A stretch of DNA of 64,000 nucleotides from Paenibacillus sp. BK033 (GCF_004345425.1 NZ_SLVP01000006.1:62001-126000); one strand, 5' to 3'; positions 36,388-44,859 are shown, counted from the first letter of the stretch. Numbers and translations: made by a program. Notes: a model not told the origin generated them from the sequence alone.

Positions 36388-36981
36388 ATGGCCAGGAACG
36401 TCATCAAAGACCAGCAGCAAAGGGAACTGCGCCGCAATCAGATATTGTCGGCAGCGGCTTCCGTCTTTACCGTGCGCGGCGTAGCCGTAGCGAAAATATC
36501 CGATATCGCGACCGAAGCGGGATTAAGCTACGGCCATGTTTATAATTTTTTCGAATCGAAGGAGAAGATTCTATTGGCACTCGTACAGTCCTCGCAGGAG
36601 AGGTATACCGAGCTGCTGCTCGAAGCGCGCGGCGGCGGCGGAACCGCACCCGAGAAGCTTAGGTGGCTCATCGAACAATATCTGCAGAAGGGCAGGACGT
36701 CCACGCATTTCTGGGTCGTGCTCCAGGCGCAGGCGACCGAGGTGCTAAGTCCGGAGGAGAAAGCGGAGATCAATGAGAAGGCCCAGGCTAACCGCGATCT
36801 GCTCGCTGATATTATACGCGACGGGCAGACGGAAGGCACAATCGTGGATGGGGATGCGGTTGAGCTGGCAACGCTGCTGTTATCGCTGTTTCAGAGCACG
36901 TCGATATGGGGTTACCGCGGCTTCGGCGAGCCTTCCGGTCATGCCGTCGATATCATGCTGCGGCTTGTTTTAAGAAAGTAA
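36388..36981 (+). CDS. TetR/AcrR family transcriptional regulator
   Basis: A 197-residue TetR-type regulator: HTH in residues 10-55 (RRNQILSAAASVFTVRGVAVAKISDIATEAGLSYGHVYNFFESKEKIL) and an all-helical ligand domain. AAGGAGC precedes the ATG. It lies directly upstream of operon 2 and its promoter, so it could regulate the transporter or dioxygenase genes, but no clear palindromic operator was found at the operon 2 promoter, so this is only positional inference. Confidence 0.88.
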   Translation: MARNVIKDQQQRELRRNQILSAAASVFTVRGVAVAKISDIATEAGLSYGHVYNFFESKEKILLALVQSSQERYTELLLEARGGGGTAPEKLRWLIEQYLQKGRTSTHFWVVLQAQATEVLSPEEKAEINEKAQANRDLLADIIRDGQTEGTIVDGDAVELATLLLSLFQSTSIWGYRGFGEPSGHAVDIMLRLVLRK

Positions 36982-37014
36982 ACCAAACGGATTGGAATAA
37001 TCGGAAAAAAGTGG

Positions 37015-37043
37015 TTGACAGCAAAAAAGTCAGCTGTTATGAT
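37015..37043 (+). promoter_or_regulatory. sigma-A promoter of transporter operon 2
   Basis: TTGACA at 37015-37020 and TATGAT at 37038-37043, spacer 17, identical boxes and spacing to the promoter at 33268-33296. Confidence 0.8.
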
Positions 37044-37057
37044 CAAAATCACCAAAT

Positions 37058-37180
37058 GACAAATTGATCAATTTATCAGTTTGTCGAGCGCAGAGAATGA
37101 AGAGTCGACTGGTCTACCGGAGATTCGATTTCTTAACCTTTACCTAATCACAGGGGAAGGTTAAGAATCGAATCTTTTTT
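37058..37180 (+). promoter_or_regulatory. attenuator RNA leader 2 (candidate riboswitch)
   Basis: GACAAA..(TGAT CAATTT ATCA)..TTTGTC forms the first hairpin (37058-37085). Then AGCGCAGAGA and a helix GAGTC GA CTGG TCTA CCGG A GATTC (37102-37126). GATTC also opens the terminator: AGATTCGATTTCTTAACCTT (37121-37140) pairs with AAGGTTAAGAATCGAATCT (37157-37175), followed by Ts. Compared with leader 1 the loops and terminator sequence differ, while the helix pairing and the words AGCRCRGAGA, GACTGG and AGATTC are kept. Confidence 0.7.
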
Positions 37181-37234
37181 ATTCTCTAAATCCGATTAAA
37201 CAAATAAGTTAAGTTTCATTAAGGGAGATGAAGC

Positions 37235-38269
37235 ATGATGAAGAGAAACAAGTTTCGGGCTTTAACGCTGACGGCTTTATCGGTGATAGCGCTGGTTACG
37301 GTGCTGGCCGGCTGCGGCGGCAAGGCGTCGAAGGATTCAACCGCATCGGCGGCTTCGGCTAACGGAGGCACGGCTGAACGGCCGCATGTGACGGTCAACG
37401 TAGCTATCAACGGAGGATTGTCGCCGCTGCTTCTGGCCAAGGAAAAGGGGTGGCTTGTGGAGGAGTTCAATACGCTTAACGCCGACGTCAGCTGGAGTGA
37501 ATTCCAGAGCGGGCCTCCGCTGCTTGAGTCGCTAGCTTCCAAACGCGTCGATCTCTCCTTCCTGGGGGATGGCGCAACGATTTCCGGTTTATCGGCAAAC
37601 CTGCCTTTCGAGGTCATCGCTCTTCTAAGCGACGGCAAGCTGTCCAACTCGATTATTACGCCGAAGGATAAAGGGATCACGAAGGTCGAGGATCTGAAGG
37701 GCAAGTCGATTGCGGTTGCCAAAGGCACAACGGCGCATGTGTTCCTGCTCAAAGTGCTGGAGAAATACGGATTGAGCGACAAGGACGTCAATCTGATTGC
37801 GCTGCAGCCGGAGGATGCGCTGCCGGCCTTCGAGACCGGCAAGGTGGATGCTTGGGTAACATGGGATCCTTACACGACGAAGGAGACCGCATCGGGCAAA
37901 GCGACGGTTATCGCGGGATCCAACGAAGGCATTGCCGCACCGGTATCGGCTATCGCGAGAACGGATTTTGCCAAGAGCAATCCGGAGCTTGTCACGGCGT
38001 TCCTGAAAGTTTACAAGCAGGCGATTGATTGGCAGAACGCCCATAACGACGAGGCGGTGCAGATCTATGCGGATCTGAAAAAGATTGATGCGGGCGTGGT
38101 AAAAGCGCTGCTTGCCAGCTCCGCGCCTAGTCTTCGCGCTTATTCGCAAGAAGAGCTGGACGCCCAGCAGAAGTCGGCAGAGCTCCTGCTCAGCAACGGC
38201 TTCATTAAGAATAAGATTAGCTTCCAGGAGCATGTCGACTCGAGTTTTCTTGAGAAGCTGTCCCAATAA
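37235..38269 (+). CDS. NitT/TauT-type substrate-binding lipoprotein
   Basis: A 344-residue SsuA/TauA/NMT1-type binding protein. The lipobox is VTVLAGCGG with Cys near residue 26. The mature part shows VNVAINGGLSPLLLAKEKGWL, SWSEFQSGPPLLESLASKRVDLSFLGDGATISGL, LKGKSIAVAKGTTAHVFLLKVLEKYGL and FETGKVDAWVTWDPYTTKE, normal for aliphatic-sulfonate binders. AGGGAGATG precedes the start; the next codon is also ATG. It should work with the ATPase and permease at 33490 and 34623, which have the same promoter and leader design. Confidence 0.9.
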   Translation: MMKRNKFRALTLTALSVIALVTVLAGCGGKASKDSTASAASANGGTAERPHVTVNVAINGGLSPLLLAKEKGWLVEEFNTLNADVSWSEFQSGPPLLESLASKRVDLSFLGDGATISGLSANLPFEVIALLSDGKLSNSIITPKDKGITKVEDLKGKSIAVAKGTTAHVFLLKVLEKYGLSDKDVNLIALQPEDALPAFETGKVDAWVTWDPYTTKETASGKATVIAGSNEGIAAPVSAIARTDFAKSNPELVTAFLKVYKQAIDWQNAHNDEAVQIYADLKKIDAGVVKALLASSAPSLRAYSQEELDAQQKSAELLLSNGFIKNKISFQEHVDSSFLEKLSQ

Positions 38270-38298
38270 ATCATTTATTTAAAAAGGAGCGATTAACC

Positions 38299-39228
38299 AT
38301 GACTCAATTAACCGTAGACACATCCCGTCAATTCGATCTTTTTGCGAAACGCACGATTCAAGGCGGCCCGCGTTACCTGCAGCGTTTGGCCGACGGCTTG
38401 GAAGACCGTCCTTATACGTTGTTTACGCTGAAGCCGCTAGGTCCGGTCATCGGTGCCGAGATTGAAGGAGTAGATCTCAGAGAGCAAGTATCGCCGGAGG
38501 TTAAGGCAGAGCTTCACCGCGCGCTGCTGGAATGGAAGGTTCTTTTCTTCCGCAATCAGGACATTACGAGCGAGCAGCAGCTGAATTTTGCGAAACAATG
38601 GGGAGAGCTTGAGAATCATCCGTTCCTGCCAAAGGGCGCAGCGGCCGAGATTACCCGTTTCGAGAAGGATGCGAACATGAAAGGGCAGGAGAACAACTGG
38701 CATACCGATGTAAGCTGGCGCTTGGAGCCGTCCCTCGGCGCCGTTCTGCGGTTGTCCGAGGTGCCTCCTCAAGGCGGAGACACGCTGTGGGCGGACATGG
38801 GGGCTGCTTACGATAACCTTCCTGAAGCCGTGAAGGAGCGGATTGACGGTTTAACCGCTATTCATGATTTTACGCCGACCTTTGGCCGAAACATGCCGCC
38901 GGAGCTGCTTGCGCAGAAGCAGGCTGAATTCCCCGCGGCGGAGCATCCGGTAGTCCGTACGCATCCGGAGACGGGACGCAAGACGTTGTTTGTAAATCCG
39001 ATTTTCACGACGCGTATTGTTGGCCTGGCTGAGGAAGAAGGGGAGAAGCTGCTTCAGTACCTGTTCCGTCAGGCGGAAATTCCGGAATACCAAGTGCGCT
39101 TCCATTGGGAGAAAAATTCGATCGCGCTGTGGGATAACCGTTCGACCCAGCATTACGCCTCCTCCGATTATTATCCAAACCGCCGCGTAGCGGAACGAAT
39201 TTCCATTCTTGGCGACCGCCCTTATTAA
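38299..39228 (+). CDS. TauD/TfdA family 2-oxoglutarate dioxygenase
   Basis: A 309-residue Fe(II)/2-oxoglutarate dioxygenase. The iron site is complete: HxD at His135 and Asp137 (NNWHTDVSWR), distal His285 (DNRSTQHYASSDY), and Arg near 296-300 for 2-oxoglutarate (NRRVAERISILGD). TauD-like enzymes release sulfite from taurine or alkylsulfonates, and its place between the binding protein and the Dabb gene suits use of an organosulfur compound. Related enzymes hydroxylate other substrates, so taurine itself is not established. AAAGGAG precedes the ATG. Confidence 0.9.
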   Translation: MTQLTVDTSRQFDLFAKRTIQGGPRYLQRLADGLEDRPYTLFTLKPLGPVIGAEIEGVDLREQVSPEVKAELHRALLEWKVLFFRNQDITSEQQLNFAKQWGELENHPFLPKGAAAEITRFEKDANMKGQENNWHTDVSWRLEPSLGAVLRLSEVPPQGGDTLWADMGAAYDNLPEAVKERIDGLTAIHDFTPTFGRNMPPELLAQKQAEFPAAEHPVVRTHPETGRKTLFVNPIFTTRIVGLAEEEGEKLLQYLFRQAEIPEYQVRFHWEKNSIALWDNRSTQHYASSDYYPNRRVAERISILGDRPY

Positions 39229-39284
39229 TTATATACTTAGGGCAGGCTTGGCCTATCATAGCGTTATAAAAGGAGAGGAAGCAC

Positions 39285-39593
39285 TTGCCCAGCGCAACAT
39301 GGATTCAGCATTCCGTTATTTTTACCTTGAAGCATGAAGAAGGCTCGGAGCAGGAACGTCAGTTTCTCGAGGACGGCAAAGCGATTCTCAGCTCCATTCC
39401 CGTGGTTCGGCAGTTCCGGGTTTTCCGTCAAGTAAGCCCGAAGAATGACTATAAGTTCGGGTTCTCGATGGAGTTCGCCGATCAGGCGGCTTACGAGTCT
39501 TATAATGCGCATCCGCTGCATACTGCCTTCGTAGCGGAGCGTTGGGAGAAGGAAGTAGAAGCGTTCCTCGAAATCGATTATTCGGAAGCTTAA
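39285..39593 (+). CDS. Dabb (stress-responsive A/B barrel) family protein
   Basis: A 102-residue dimeric alpha/beta-barrel protein: IQHSVIFTLKHEEGSEQERQFLEDGKAILSSIPVVRQFRVFRQVSPKNDYKFGFSMEFADQAAYESYNAHPLHTAFVAERW is the standard Dabb pattern. The start is a TTG with AAAGGAGAGG upstream. It is the third gene of operon 2, 56 bases after the dioxygenase, and may act on a product of that enzyme; the reaction is unknown. Confidence 0.85.
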   Translation: MPSATWIQHSVIFTLKHEEGSEQERQFLEDGKAILSSIPVVRQFRVFRQVSPKNDYKFGFSMEFADQAAYESYNAHPLHTAFVAERWEKEVEAFLEIDYSEA

Positions 39594-39610
39594 AGAAATA
39601 TAGACAATGG

Positions 39611-39660
39611 GAGGGTGTTCCTTTGGGGCCGGTTATGGCTGCCGGGAACACCCTCTTTTC
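39611..39660 (+). terminator. intrinsic terminator of transporter operon 2
   Basis: GAGGGTGTTCC (39611-39621) pairs with GGAACACCCTC (39645-39655), followed by TTTTC. Confidence 0.8.
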
Positions 39661-39675
39661 GCTTGCGCAAAGCGA

Positions 39676-39903
39676 TTAATAGGCCGGTTCGAAGGTAAAT
39701 GAGGCAATATTCATGACAAGCACGTATTTGGTCTGGTTCGTATCCGTGGTCAAGGTGAGGTAAGCAGGGTCGAAAGCCGTCAGAATGCCTTGTACATCGC
39801 CGGCTGCGGTCGATACGGTCATTAACTGGCCCTTGTGGCGGGTCATCAGGGAGAAGAGGGTGGAGCCCGGCGTAATAAGATGGGAAGCGGATGGCGTTGT
39901 CAT
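39676..39903 (-). CDS. small Sm-like protein, DUF2642-like (tentative)
   Basis: A 75-residue protein with one compact beta-rich domain: LMTRHKGQLMTVSTAAGDVQGILTAFDPAYLTLTTDTNQTKYVLVMNIASFTF. The pattern of a first strand, G-x-V-x-G-x-L, and a closing I-x-x-I/SF strand resembles small Sm-like/DUF2642 proteins, some linked to spore coats in Bacillus. Start at 39903 is chosen because AAAGGA lies nine bases upstream, while the ATG at 39912 directly abuts it. Monocistronic, convergent with operon 2. Function unknown. Confidence 0.6.
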   Translation of the reverse strand: MTTPSASHLITPGSTLFSLMTRHKGQLMTVSTAAGDVQGILTAFDPAYLTLTTDTNQTKYVLVMNIASFTFEPAY

Positions 39904-40081
39904 TGGATTCATTCCTTTCTTGGTAGGTCTGACTCGTATATTATAAGTATCCGCTTACAAGCAAAAACGGAACCAGTTTTTTTGCAGGGTTGTCCGAATG
40001 TGAAACATAGGCCTATAATGGAGCGGGAATGTTCAATCTTTTTGCGTTTATTTCACTTATGACTATGGGAGGTCATTTTTC

Positions 40082-40750
40082 ATGAAGAAGCTGAAAGTAC
40101 TTGGGCAATTAACGGAGGCGGGTGTCGTTGCGGTTCTGCGCGCGGATTCTCCGGAGGAAGTAGCCGAAATGGCGCGCCGTGCCATTAAAGGCGGCATTAA
40201 AGCGATTGAAATTACGATGACGGTACCGTTCGCGCTACGCGCGATTGAACAGCTGTCGAAGGAGTATTCCAGCACGGCTTCGCCGGATGCGGACAACTTC
40301 GCGATTATCGGCGTAGGCACCGTGCTTGATCCGGAAACGGCGCGCGCGGCGATTATGGCCGGAGCGGAATTTGTGGTAGCGCCTGCTTTTAACCCGGATA
40401 CGATTAAGCTTTGCAACCGTTACGCGATTCCGGTTATGCCGGGCACGATGACGGTTCATGAAATTCAAAGCGCGCTTGAGATGGGGGTTGACGTAGTCAA
40501 GCTGTTCCCTGGCAACCTGTTCTCGCCAAGCATTATCCCGTCGATTAAAGGTCCGCTGCCGCAAGCGAACATTATGCCGACTGGCGGCGTATCGCTCTCC
40601 AACCTGAAGGATTGGATCAAGGCTGGAGCCGTTGCGGTAGGTATCGGTTCCGACCTGACGAAGGATGCCGTGGCAACGGGCGACTTCTCGCTGATCGAGC
40701 AAAAAGCAAGCGCCTATATGGAAGCCTATCGCGCCGCGAAAGGGCTGTAA
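40082..40750 (+). CDS. eda: bifunctional KDPG/KHG aldolase
   Basis: A 222-residue class I aldolase that splits 2-keto-3-deoxy-6-phosphogluconate to pyruvate and glyceraldehyde 3-phosphate. Glu43 (AIEITMTVPF), the PAFNPD loop and Schiff-base Lys140 (GVDVVKLFPG) are present, as are MPGTMTVHEIQSALEMG and PTGGVSLSNLKDWIKAG. A promoter with TTGTCC (39990) and TATAAT (40014), spacer 18, is upstream. It stands alone, without kdgK or uronate genes in the window. Confidence 0.92.
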   Translation: MKKLKVLGQLTEAGVVAVLRADSPEEVAEMARRAIKGGIKAIEITMTVPFALRAIEQLSKEYSSTASPDADNFAIIGVGTVLDPETARAAIMAGAEFVVAPAFNPDTIKLCNRYAIPVMPGTMTVHEIQSALEMGVDVVKLFPGNLFSPSIIPSIKGPLPQANIMPTGGVSLSNLKDWIKAGAVAVGIGSDLTKDAVATGDFSLIEQKASAYMEAYRAAKGL

Positions 40751-40870
40751 GTGATTGAAACGTCCCGGAGATGGAGAGCTTTGCTTCTTCCTCTTGGGGC
40801 GTTTTTGCTTGCTGGGCCTGAAATTATGCCGTCCCGGCATGGATATGAGGCGGTAATCGTATTGAAATGA
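40751..40870 (+). CDS. possible small hydrophobic ORF, 39 residues
   Basis: A GTG directly after the aldolase stop codon is preceded by AAAGGG at a fitting distance. The frame gives 39 residues, MIETSRRWRALLLPLGAFLL followed by AGPEIMPSRHGYEAV, with one short hydrophobic segment. No family is recognised. It could be a coupled small membrane protein or chance. Confidence 0.2.
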   Translation: MIETSRRWRALLLPLGAFLLAGPEIMPSRHGYEAVIVLK

Positions 40871-40889
40871 CCGGGTGCTTTTGTATAAA
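40862..40889 (+). promoter_or_regulatory. candidate promoter of fumarase gene
   Basis: TTGAAA (40862-40867) and TATAAA (40884-40889), spacer 16, about 45 bases before the fumC start. Confidence 0.5.
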
Positions 40890-40933
40890 GTAGTACTATG
40901 TGCATGTAAACATGAAGGAGGCCGTTAAAGAGC

Positions 40934-42319
40934 ATGGAATACCGGATTGAGAAAGACACAATGGGCGAGATTAAAGTTGCTGCGGACAGAATGTGGGGGG
41001 CTCAAACCCAACGCAGCTTGGAAAACTTCAAAATCAGCGGCGAAAAAATGCCGCTTCAAGTCGTATATGCGATGGCGATCATCAAGAAAGCGGCTGCGAA
41101 CGCAAACCTGAAGCTGGGCAAGCTCGACGCGGAGAAAGCCGGCGTAATCGGCGAAGCGGTTGACGAGATTCTGGCCGGCAAATGGGACGAGCATTTCCCG
41201 CTTGTCGTATGGCAGACAGGCAGCGGCACGCAAACGAACATGAACGTGAACGAGGTTGTTGCTCACCGTGCGAACCAATTGCTTGCCGAACGCGGCAGCG
41301 AAGCCCGCATCCACCCGAACGATGACGTTAACCGTTCCCAAAGCTCGAACGATACGTTCCCGGCAGCTCTTCACATCGCGGGCGTAATCGACGTGGAAGA
41401 CAAGCTGATCCCGGCAATCGACGTGCTGGCCGGCACGTTTGTCGAGAAGATGGAGAAGTTCGATAACATCGTCAAAATCGGCAGAACGCATTTGCAGGAT
41501 GCTACTCCAATCACGCTTGGCCAAGAAATCAGCGGCTGGCATGCCATGCTCGAGAAAACACGCGCGATGCTGATCCAAAGCATTGATCAAATGCGCGAGC
41601 TGGCGCTTGGCGGTACGGCGGTTGGCACGGGCCTGAACGCTCATCCGGACTTCGCGGTGAAGGTAGCGGAAGAAGTAACGGCTCTGACGGGCAAAACGTT
41701 TATCACGGCTCCTAACAAATTCCACTCGCTGACAAGCCATGACCAAATCGTGTACGCGCACGGCGCGGTTAAAGCGCTCGCTGCGGATCTGATGAAAATC
41801 GCGAACGACGTTCGCTGGCTGGCAAGCGGTCCTCGCTGCGGCATCGGCGAGATCACGATTCCGGAGAACGAGCCGGGCAGTTCCATTATGCCGGGCAAAG
41901 TAAACCCTACGCAAAGCGAAGCGCTGACCATGGCCGCTTGCCAAGTGTTCGGCAACGACGCAACGATCGGCTTCGCGGCAAGCCAAGGCAACTTCGAGCT
42001 TAACGTGTTCAAGCCGGTTATTATCTACAACTTCCTGCAATCCGTTGCTCTGATGGCGGACGGAATGATCTCGTTCAACGACAACTGCGCGGTTGGCATC
42101 GAGCCAAACGAAGCGGTCATCAAGCGCAACCTGGAGCAATCGCTCATGCTGGTTACGGCGCTGAACCCGTACATCGGCTACGAGAACGCGGCGGCAATCG
42201 CGAAAAACGCGCACAAAAAAGGACTGACGCTGAAGGAATCCGCGATCGCAAGCGGCCTCCTCACTTCGGAGCAGTTCGACGAATACGTGAAGCCGGAAGC
42301 GATGGTCGGCAAGCGTTAA
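40934..42319 (+). CDS. fumC: class II fumarate hydratase
   Basis: A 461-residue homotetrameric hydratase that interconverts fumarate and malate in the TCA cycle. The superfamily signature [16 protein letters not shown] is near residue 316, with [13 protein letters not shown] near 138 and [15 protein letters not shown] near 95. Length is normal. AAGGAGG lies about 12 bases before the ATG, slightly far. Codon use is strongly biased, typical of a well-expressed gene. It stands alone between its promoter and a strong terminator. Confidence 0.95.
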   Translation: MEYRIEKDTMGEIKVAADRMWGAQTQRSLENFKISGEKMPLQVVYAMAIIKKAAANANLKLGKLDAEKAGVIGEAVDEILAGKWDEHFPLVVWQTGSGTQTNMNVNEVVAHRANQLLAERGSEARIHPNDDVNRSQSSNDTFPAALHIAGVIDVEDKLIPAIDVLAGTFVEKMEKFDNIVKIGRTHLQDATPITLGQEISGWHAMLEKTRAMLIQSIDQMRELALGGTAVGTGLNAHPDFAVKVAEEVTALTGKTFITAPNKFHSLTSHDQIVYAHGAVKALAADLMKIANDVRWLASGPRCGIGEITIPENEPGSSIMPGKVNPTQSEALTMAACQVFGNDATIGFAASQGNFELNVFKPVIIYNFLQSVALMADGMISFNDNCAVGIEPNEAVIKRNLEQSLMLVTALNPYIGYENAAAIAKNAHKKGLTLKESAIASGLLTSEQFDEYVKPEAMVGKR

Positions 42320-42331
42320 TATTAGATAGGG

Positions 42332-42362
42332 CAGGCTCCGGGGTTCCCGGAGCCTGTTTTTT
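42332..42362 (+). terminator. intrinsic terminator of fumC
   Basis: CAGGCTCCGGG (42332-42342), loop GTT, CCCGGAGCCTG (42346-42356), then six Ts. Confidence 0.88.
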
Positions 42363-42420
42363 GTATGCATGCCTTCCGGGGAGGCGCACCGCGCGGCTGG
42401 CGGATCTGCGCCGAAAAGTG

Positions 42421-42705
42421 AGGGTTAATAAGGTCCCTAAGGGGCCTTAACGGTGTTCGGCGGCGTGTGAATTGTTCTCTTAAGGCCCTTAAAGGGCCTT
42501 AGGGTTGGCCAAGGCAGCAAGAAACCGGCTTTGGTTGCAGTCAACGGGCTAAGCTTAACGATGTGGGACATCGTTAAAGTGACTATTTAGTGGAAGGTCA
42601 GCGGACTTAGCGATGTGCGACATCGTTAAGGGAAGAGAAAAGTCGGGGAAATGAGCAAAATGGGCGGTTTTGACTGGGCTTAACGATACGCGACATCTAT
42701 AAGCT
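42421..42705. repeat. serial palindromes in fumC/ABC-F gap
   Basis: The 490-base gap after fumC holds two kinds of palindrome. GGTCCCTAAGGGGCCTTAACG (about 42430) and CTTAAGGCCCTTAAAGGGCC (about 42479) share a CCTTAA/TTAAGG core. Then three copies of a 25-bp palindrome follow: TTAACGATGT-GGG-ACATCGTTAA (42555-42577), CTTAGCGATGT-GCG-ACATCGTTAAG (42606-42630) and a degraded CTTAACGATACGCGACATCTATAAG (42679-42703). No gene is supported in the gap. Confidence 0.6.
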
Positions 42706-42851
42706 GTTTGCGTGAGGCGTGAGGCAGGGCTGCTGAGGTTTCCTGCTGGATGGGTCCGGGTGCCAGCGGACGGCGGAATATGGTATGATACGGATGGCAG
42801 ATGCCGCAAGCGGCGGCTGCACATTTTGGGTGTAAAGTAGGGTAACTTATT

Positions 42852-44801
42852 ATGCATTTATTATCGGTTGAACATATAACGAAAAGCTATGGCGAGAAAA
42901 TGCTCTTCGAGGACGTGACCTTTGGCGTCGAAGAGGGCGACAAAATCGGCATTATCGGCGTCAACGGAACGGGCAAGTCGACGTTCCTGAAGGTTATCGC
43001 CGGAATAGAACCTGCCGATTCCGGCAGTATCTCGATCGGCAACCGCGTCGTTGTGCGGATGCTGGCGCAGGACCCGACGTTTGCGCCGGGCGAGACGGCG
43101 CTCGAGCATGTGCTTGGCGGCGATTCGCCGCAGCTGCGCGCCGTGCGCGAATATGCGGCTTCGCTTGAAGCGCTTGAGCTGAAGCCAAGCGACGAGTCGC
43201 TGCAGGAGCGCCTGATCAAGGCTAACCAGAAGATGGACGAGCTGGACGCCTGGACGCTGGAAAGCGAAGCGAAGACGGCGCTTGGCCGGCTGGGGATCCA
43301 GAACTTCAACGATAAGGTAGAGACGTTCTCCGGCGGTCAGAGAAAGCGCGTGGCGATGGCGGCGGCGCTGCTGCAGCCTTCGGATATCCTTATTCTGGAC
43401 GAGCCTACCAACCATATCGATAACGAATCCGTTGCTTGGCTGGAAAGCATGCTGCAAAAGCGCAGAGGCGCGCTGCTCATGATTACCCATGACCGCTATT
43501 TCCTGGATCGGGTAAGCAACCGCGTGATCGAGCTGGATAAAGGGCGGGCATTCTTCTATGAAGCGAACTACAGCCGTTTCCTTGAGCTGAAGGTAGAACG
43601 CGAGGAGCGGGAAGCGGCTTCGGAGGACAAGCGGCAGAATCTGCTGAGAAGCGAGCTCGCTTGGATCCGGCGCGGAGCGAAAGCCAGATCGACCAAGCAG
43701 AAGGCTCGGATCGACCGGTTCGAAGCGCTTAAGGCGCAAGCGCCGAAGCAAGCAGGCGGCAAAATGGACGTATCGGTAGCATCCACGCGCCTCGGCAAAA
43801 AAATCGTGGAGATGGAGTCGGTCAGCAAACGGTTTGGCGACCGCACGCTTATTCGCGATTTCAGCTATATCGCCGTGCCGGAAGACCGAGTCGGCATTGT
43901 TGGCCGAAACGGCGAAGGCAAATCTACGTTGCTGAAGCTCATCGCGGACAAGCTGCAGCCGGATGAAGGCAAGATCGAGCTTGGCATGACGGTTAAGCTG
44001 GGATGGTTCTCGCAGGAGCATGAAGAGATGGACGAATCGCTTCGCGTCATCGAATATATCCGCGAAGGAGCGGAACAGGTGAAAACGGCAGACGGCACTA
44101 CGATCTCCGCCGGCCAGATGCTGGAGCGGTTTCTTTTCCCGCCTGCGATGCAATGGTCGATTATCGGCAAGCTGTCCGGCGGCGAGAAGCGCCGTCTGCA
44201 GCTGCTGCGCGTCCTGATGAACGCGCCTAACGTGCTGCTGCTCGACGAGCCTACCAATGATCTCGATATCGCGACGCTGTCGGTGCTCGAGGATTACCTC
44301 GACGATTTCCCGGGCGTTGTGTTTGTGGTATCCCATGACCGTTACTTCCTTGACCGGACCGTAGATAAAATCTTTGCCTTTGAAGGCAATGGCGTGATTA
44401 CGCAGCATGTCGGCAACTACACCGAATACCAGGAGTATGTGGAGAAGTTCGGCGTCTCTACGGAAATGGCGGGCAGCGTAAAGCCGGCACAGGCGGCAGC
44501 TAAGCCTGCAGCAGAACCTTCTGCGGCAGCCGCGGACAGCGGAAGCAAGCCATCCGGCGAACGTTTGCGCATGTCGTACAAGGACCAGAAGGATTTCGAG
44601 CAGATTGACGGCTGGATCGCCAAGGCGGAGGAGCAGCTGGCGGCCGTGACGGAAAAAATGAACAACGCGGGCAGCGACTCAGCGCTATTGCAGCAATTAG
44701 TGGAAGAGCAGCAGCAGCTGGAGTCCAAGCTGGAAGAGCTGATGGACCGTTGGGCGGAGCTTAACGAGCTGGCCGAGAAGATCGAGGCGCAGAAGAAATA
44801 A
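42852..44801 (+). CDS. yfmR: ABC-F family ATPase (YfmR/Uup-like)
   Basis: A 649-residue soluble protein with two ABC cassettes: Walker A GVNGTGKST near residue 36 and GRNGEGKST near 350, signatures FSGGQRKRVAMA and LSGGEKRRLQLL, Walker B LILDEPTNHID and LLLDEPTNDLD. A C-terminal coiled coil (about residues 575-648, Glu/Gln/Leu-rich) is the Uup/YfmR hallmark. ABC-F proteins of this type act on stalled ribosomes rather than in transport; no membrane domain is present. The linker near 540-570 is Ala/Pro-rich. The ATG has a weak site, TAGGGTAAC. Confidence 0.9.
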   Translation: MHLLSVEHITKSYGEKMLFEDVTFGVEEGDKIGIIGVNGTGKSTFLKVIAGIEPADSGSISIGNRVVVRMLAQDPTFAPGETALEHVLGGDSPQLRAVREYAASLEALELKPSDESLQERLIKANQKMDELDAWTLESEAKTALGRLGIQNFNDKVETFSGGQRKRVAMAAALLQPSDILILDEPTNHIDNESVAWLESMLQKRRGALLMITHDRYFLDRVSNRVIELDKGRAFFYEANYSRFLELKVEREEREAASEDKRQNLLRSELAWIRRGAKARSTKQKARIDRFEALKAQAPKQAGGKMDVSVASTRLGKKIVEMESVSKRFGDRTLIRDFSYIAVPEDRVGIVGRNGEGKSTLLKLIADKLQPDEGKIELGMTVKLGWFSQEHEEMDESLRVIEYIREGAEQVKTADGTTISAGQMLERFLFPPAMQWSIIGKLSGGEKRRLQLLRVLMNAPNVLLLDEPTNDLDIATLSVLEDYLDDFPGVVFVVSHDRYFLDRTVDKIFAFEGNGVITQHVGNYTEYQEYVEKFGVSTEMAGSVKPAQAAAKPAAEPSAAAADSGSKPSGERLRMSYKDQKDFEQIDGWIAKAEEQLAAVTEKMNNAGSDSALLQQLVEEQQQLESKLEELMDRWAELNELAEKIEAQKK

Positions 44802-44859
44802 GTTTATGCATACGAAGCAAGAATGGCTTCGCAATTCTTTTCTAGGAGGATCCCCATTC

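Noticed and set aside
33305-37180. Leaders as simple terminators of upstream genes
   Set aside because: The genes upstream are read away from leader 1, and leader 2 has its own near-consensus promoter between the TetR gene and the hairpin.
40925-42370. 481-residue open frame on the minus strand
   Set aside because: Antisense of fumC, whose strong codon bias leaves the opposite frame open.
42861-44408. 515-residue open frame on the minus strand
   Set aside because: Antisense of the ABC-F gene; composition is not protein-like.
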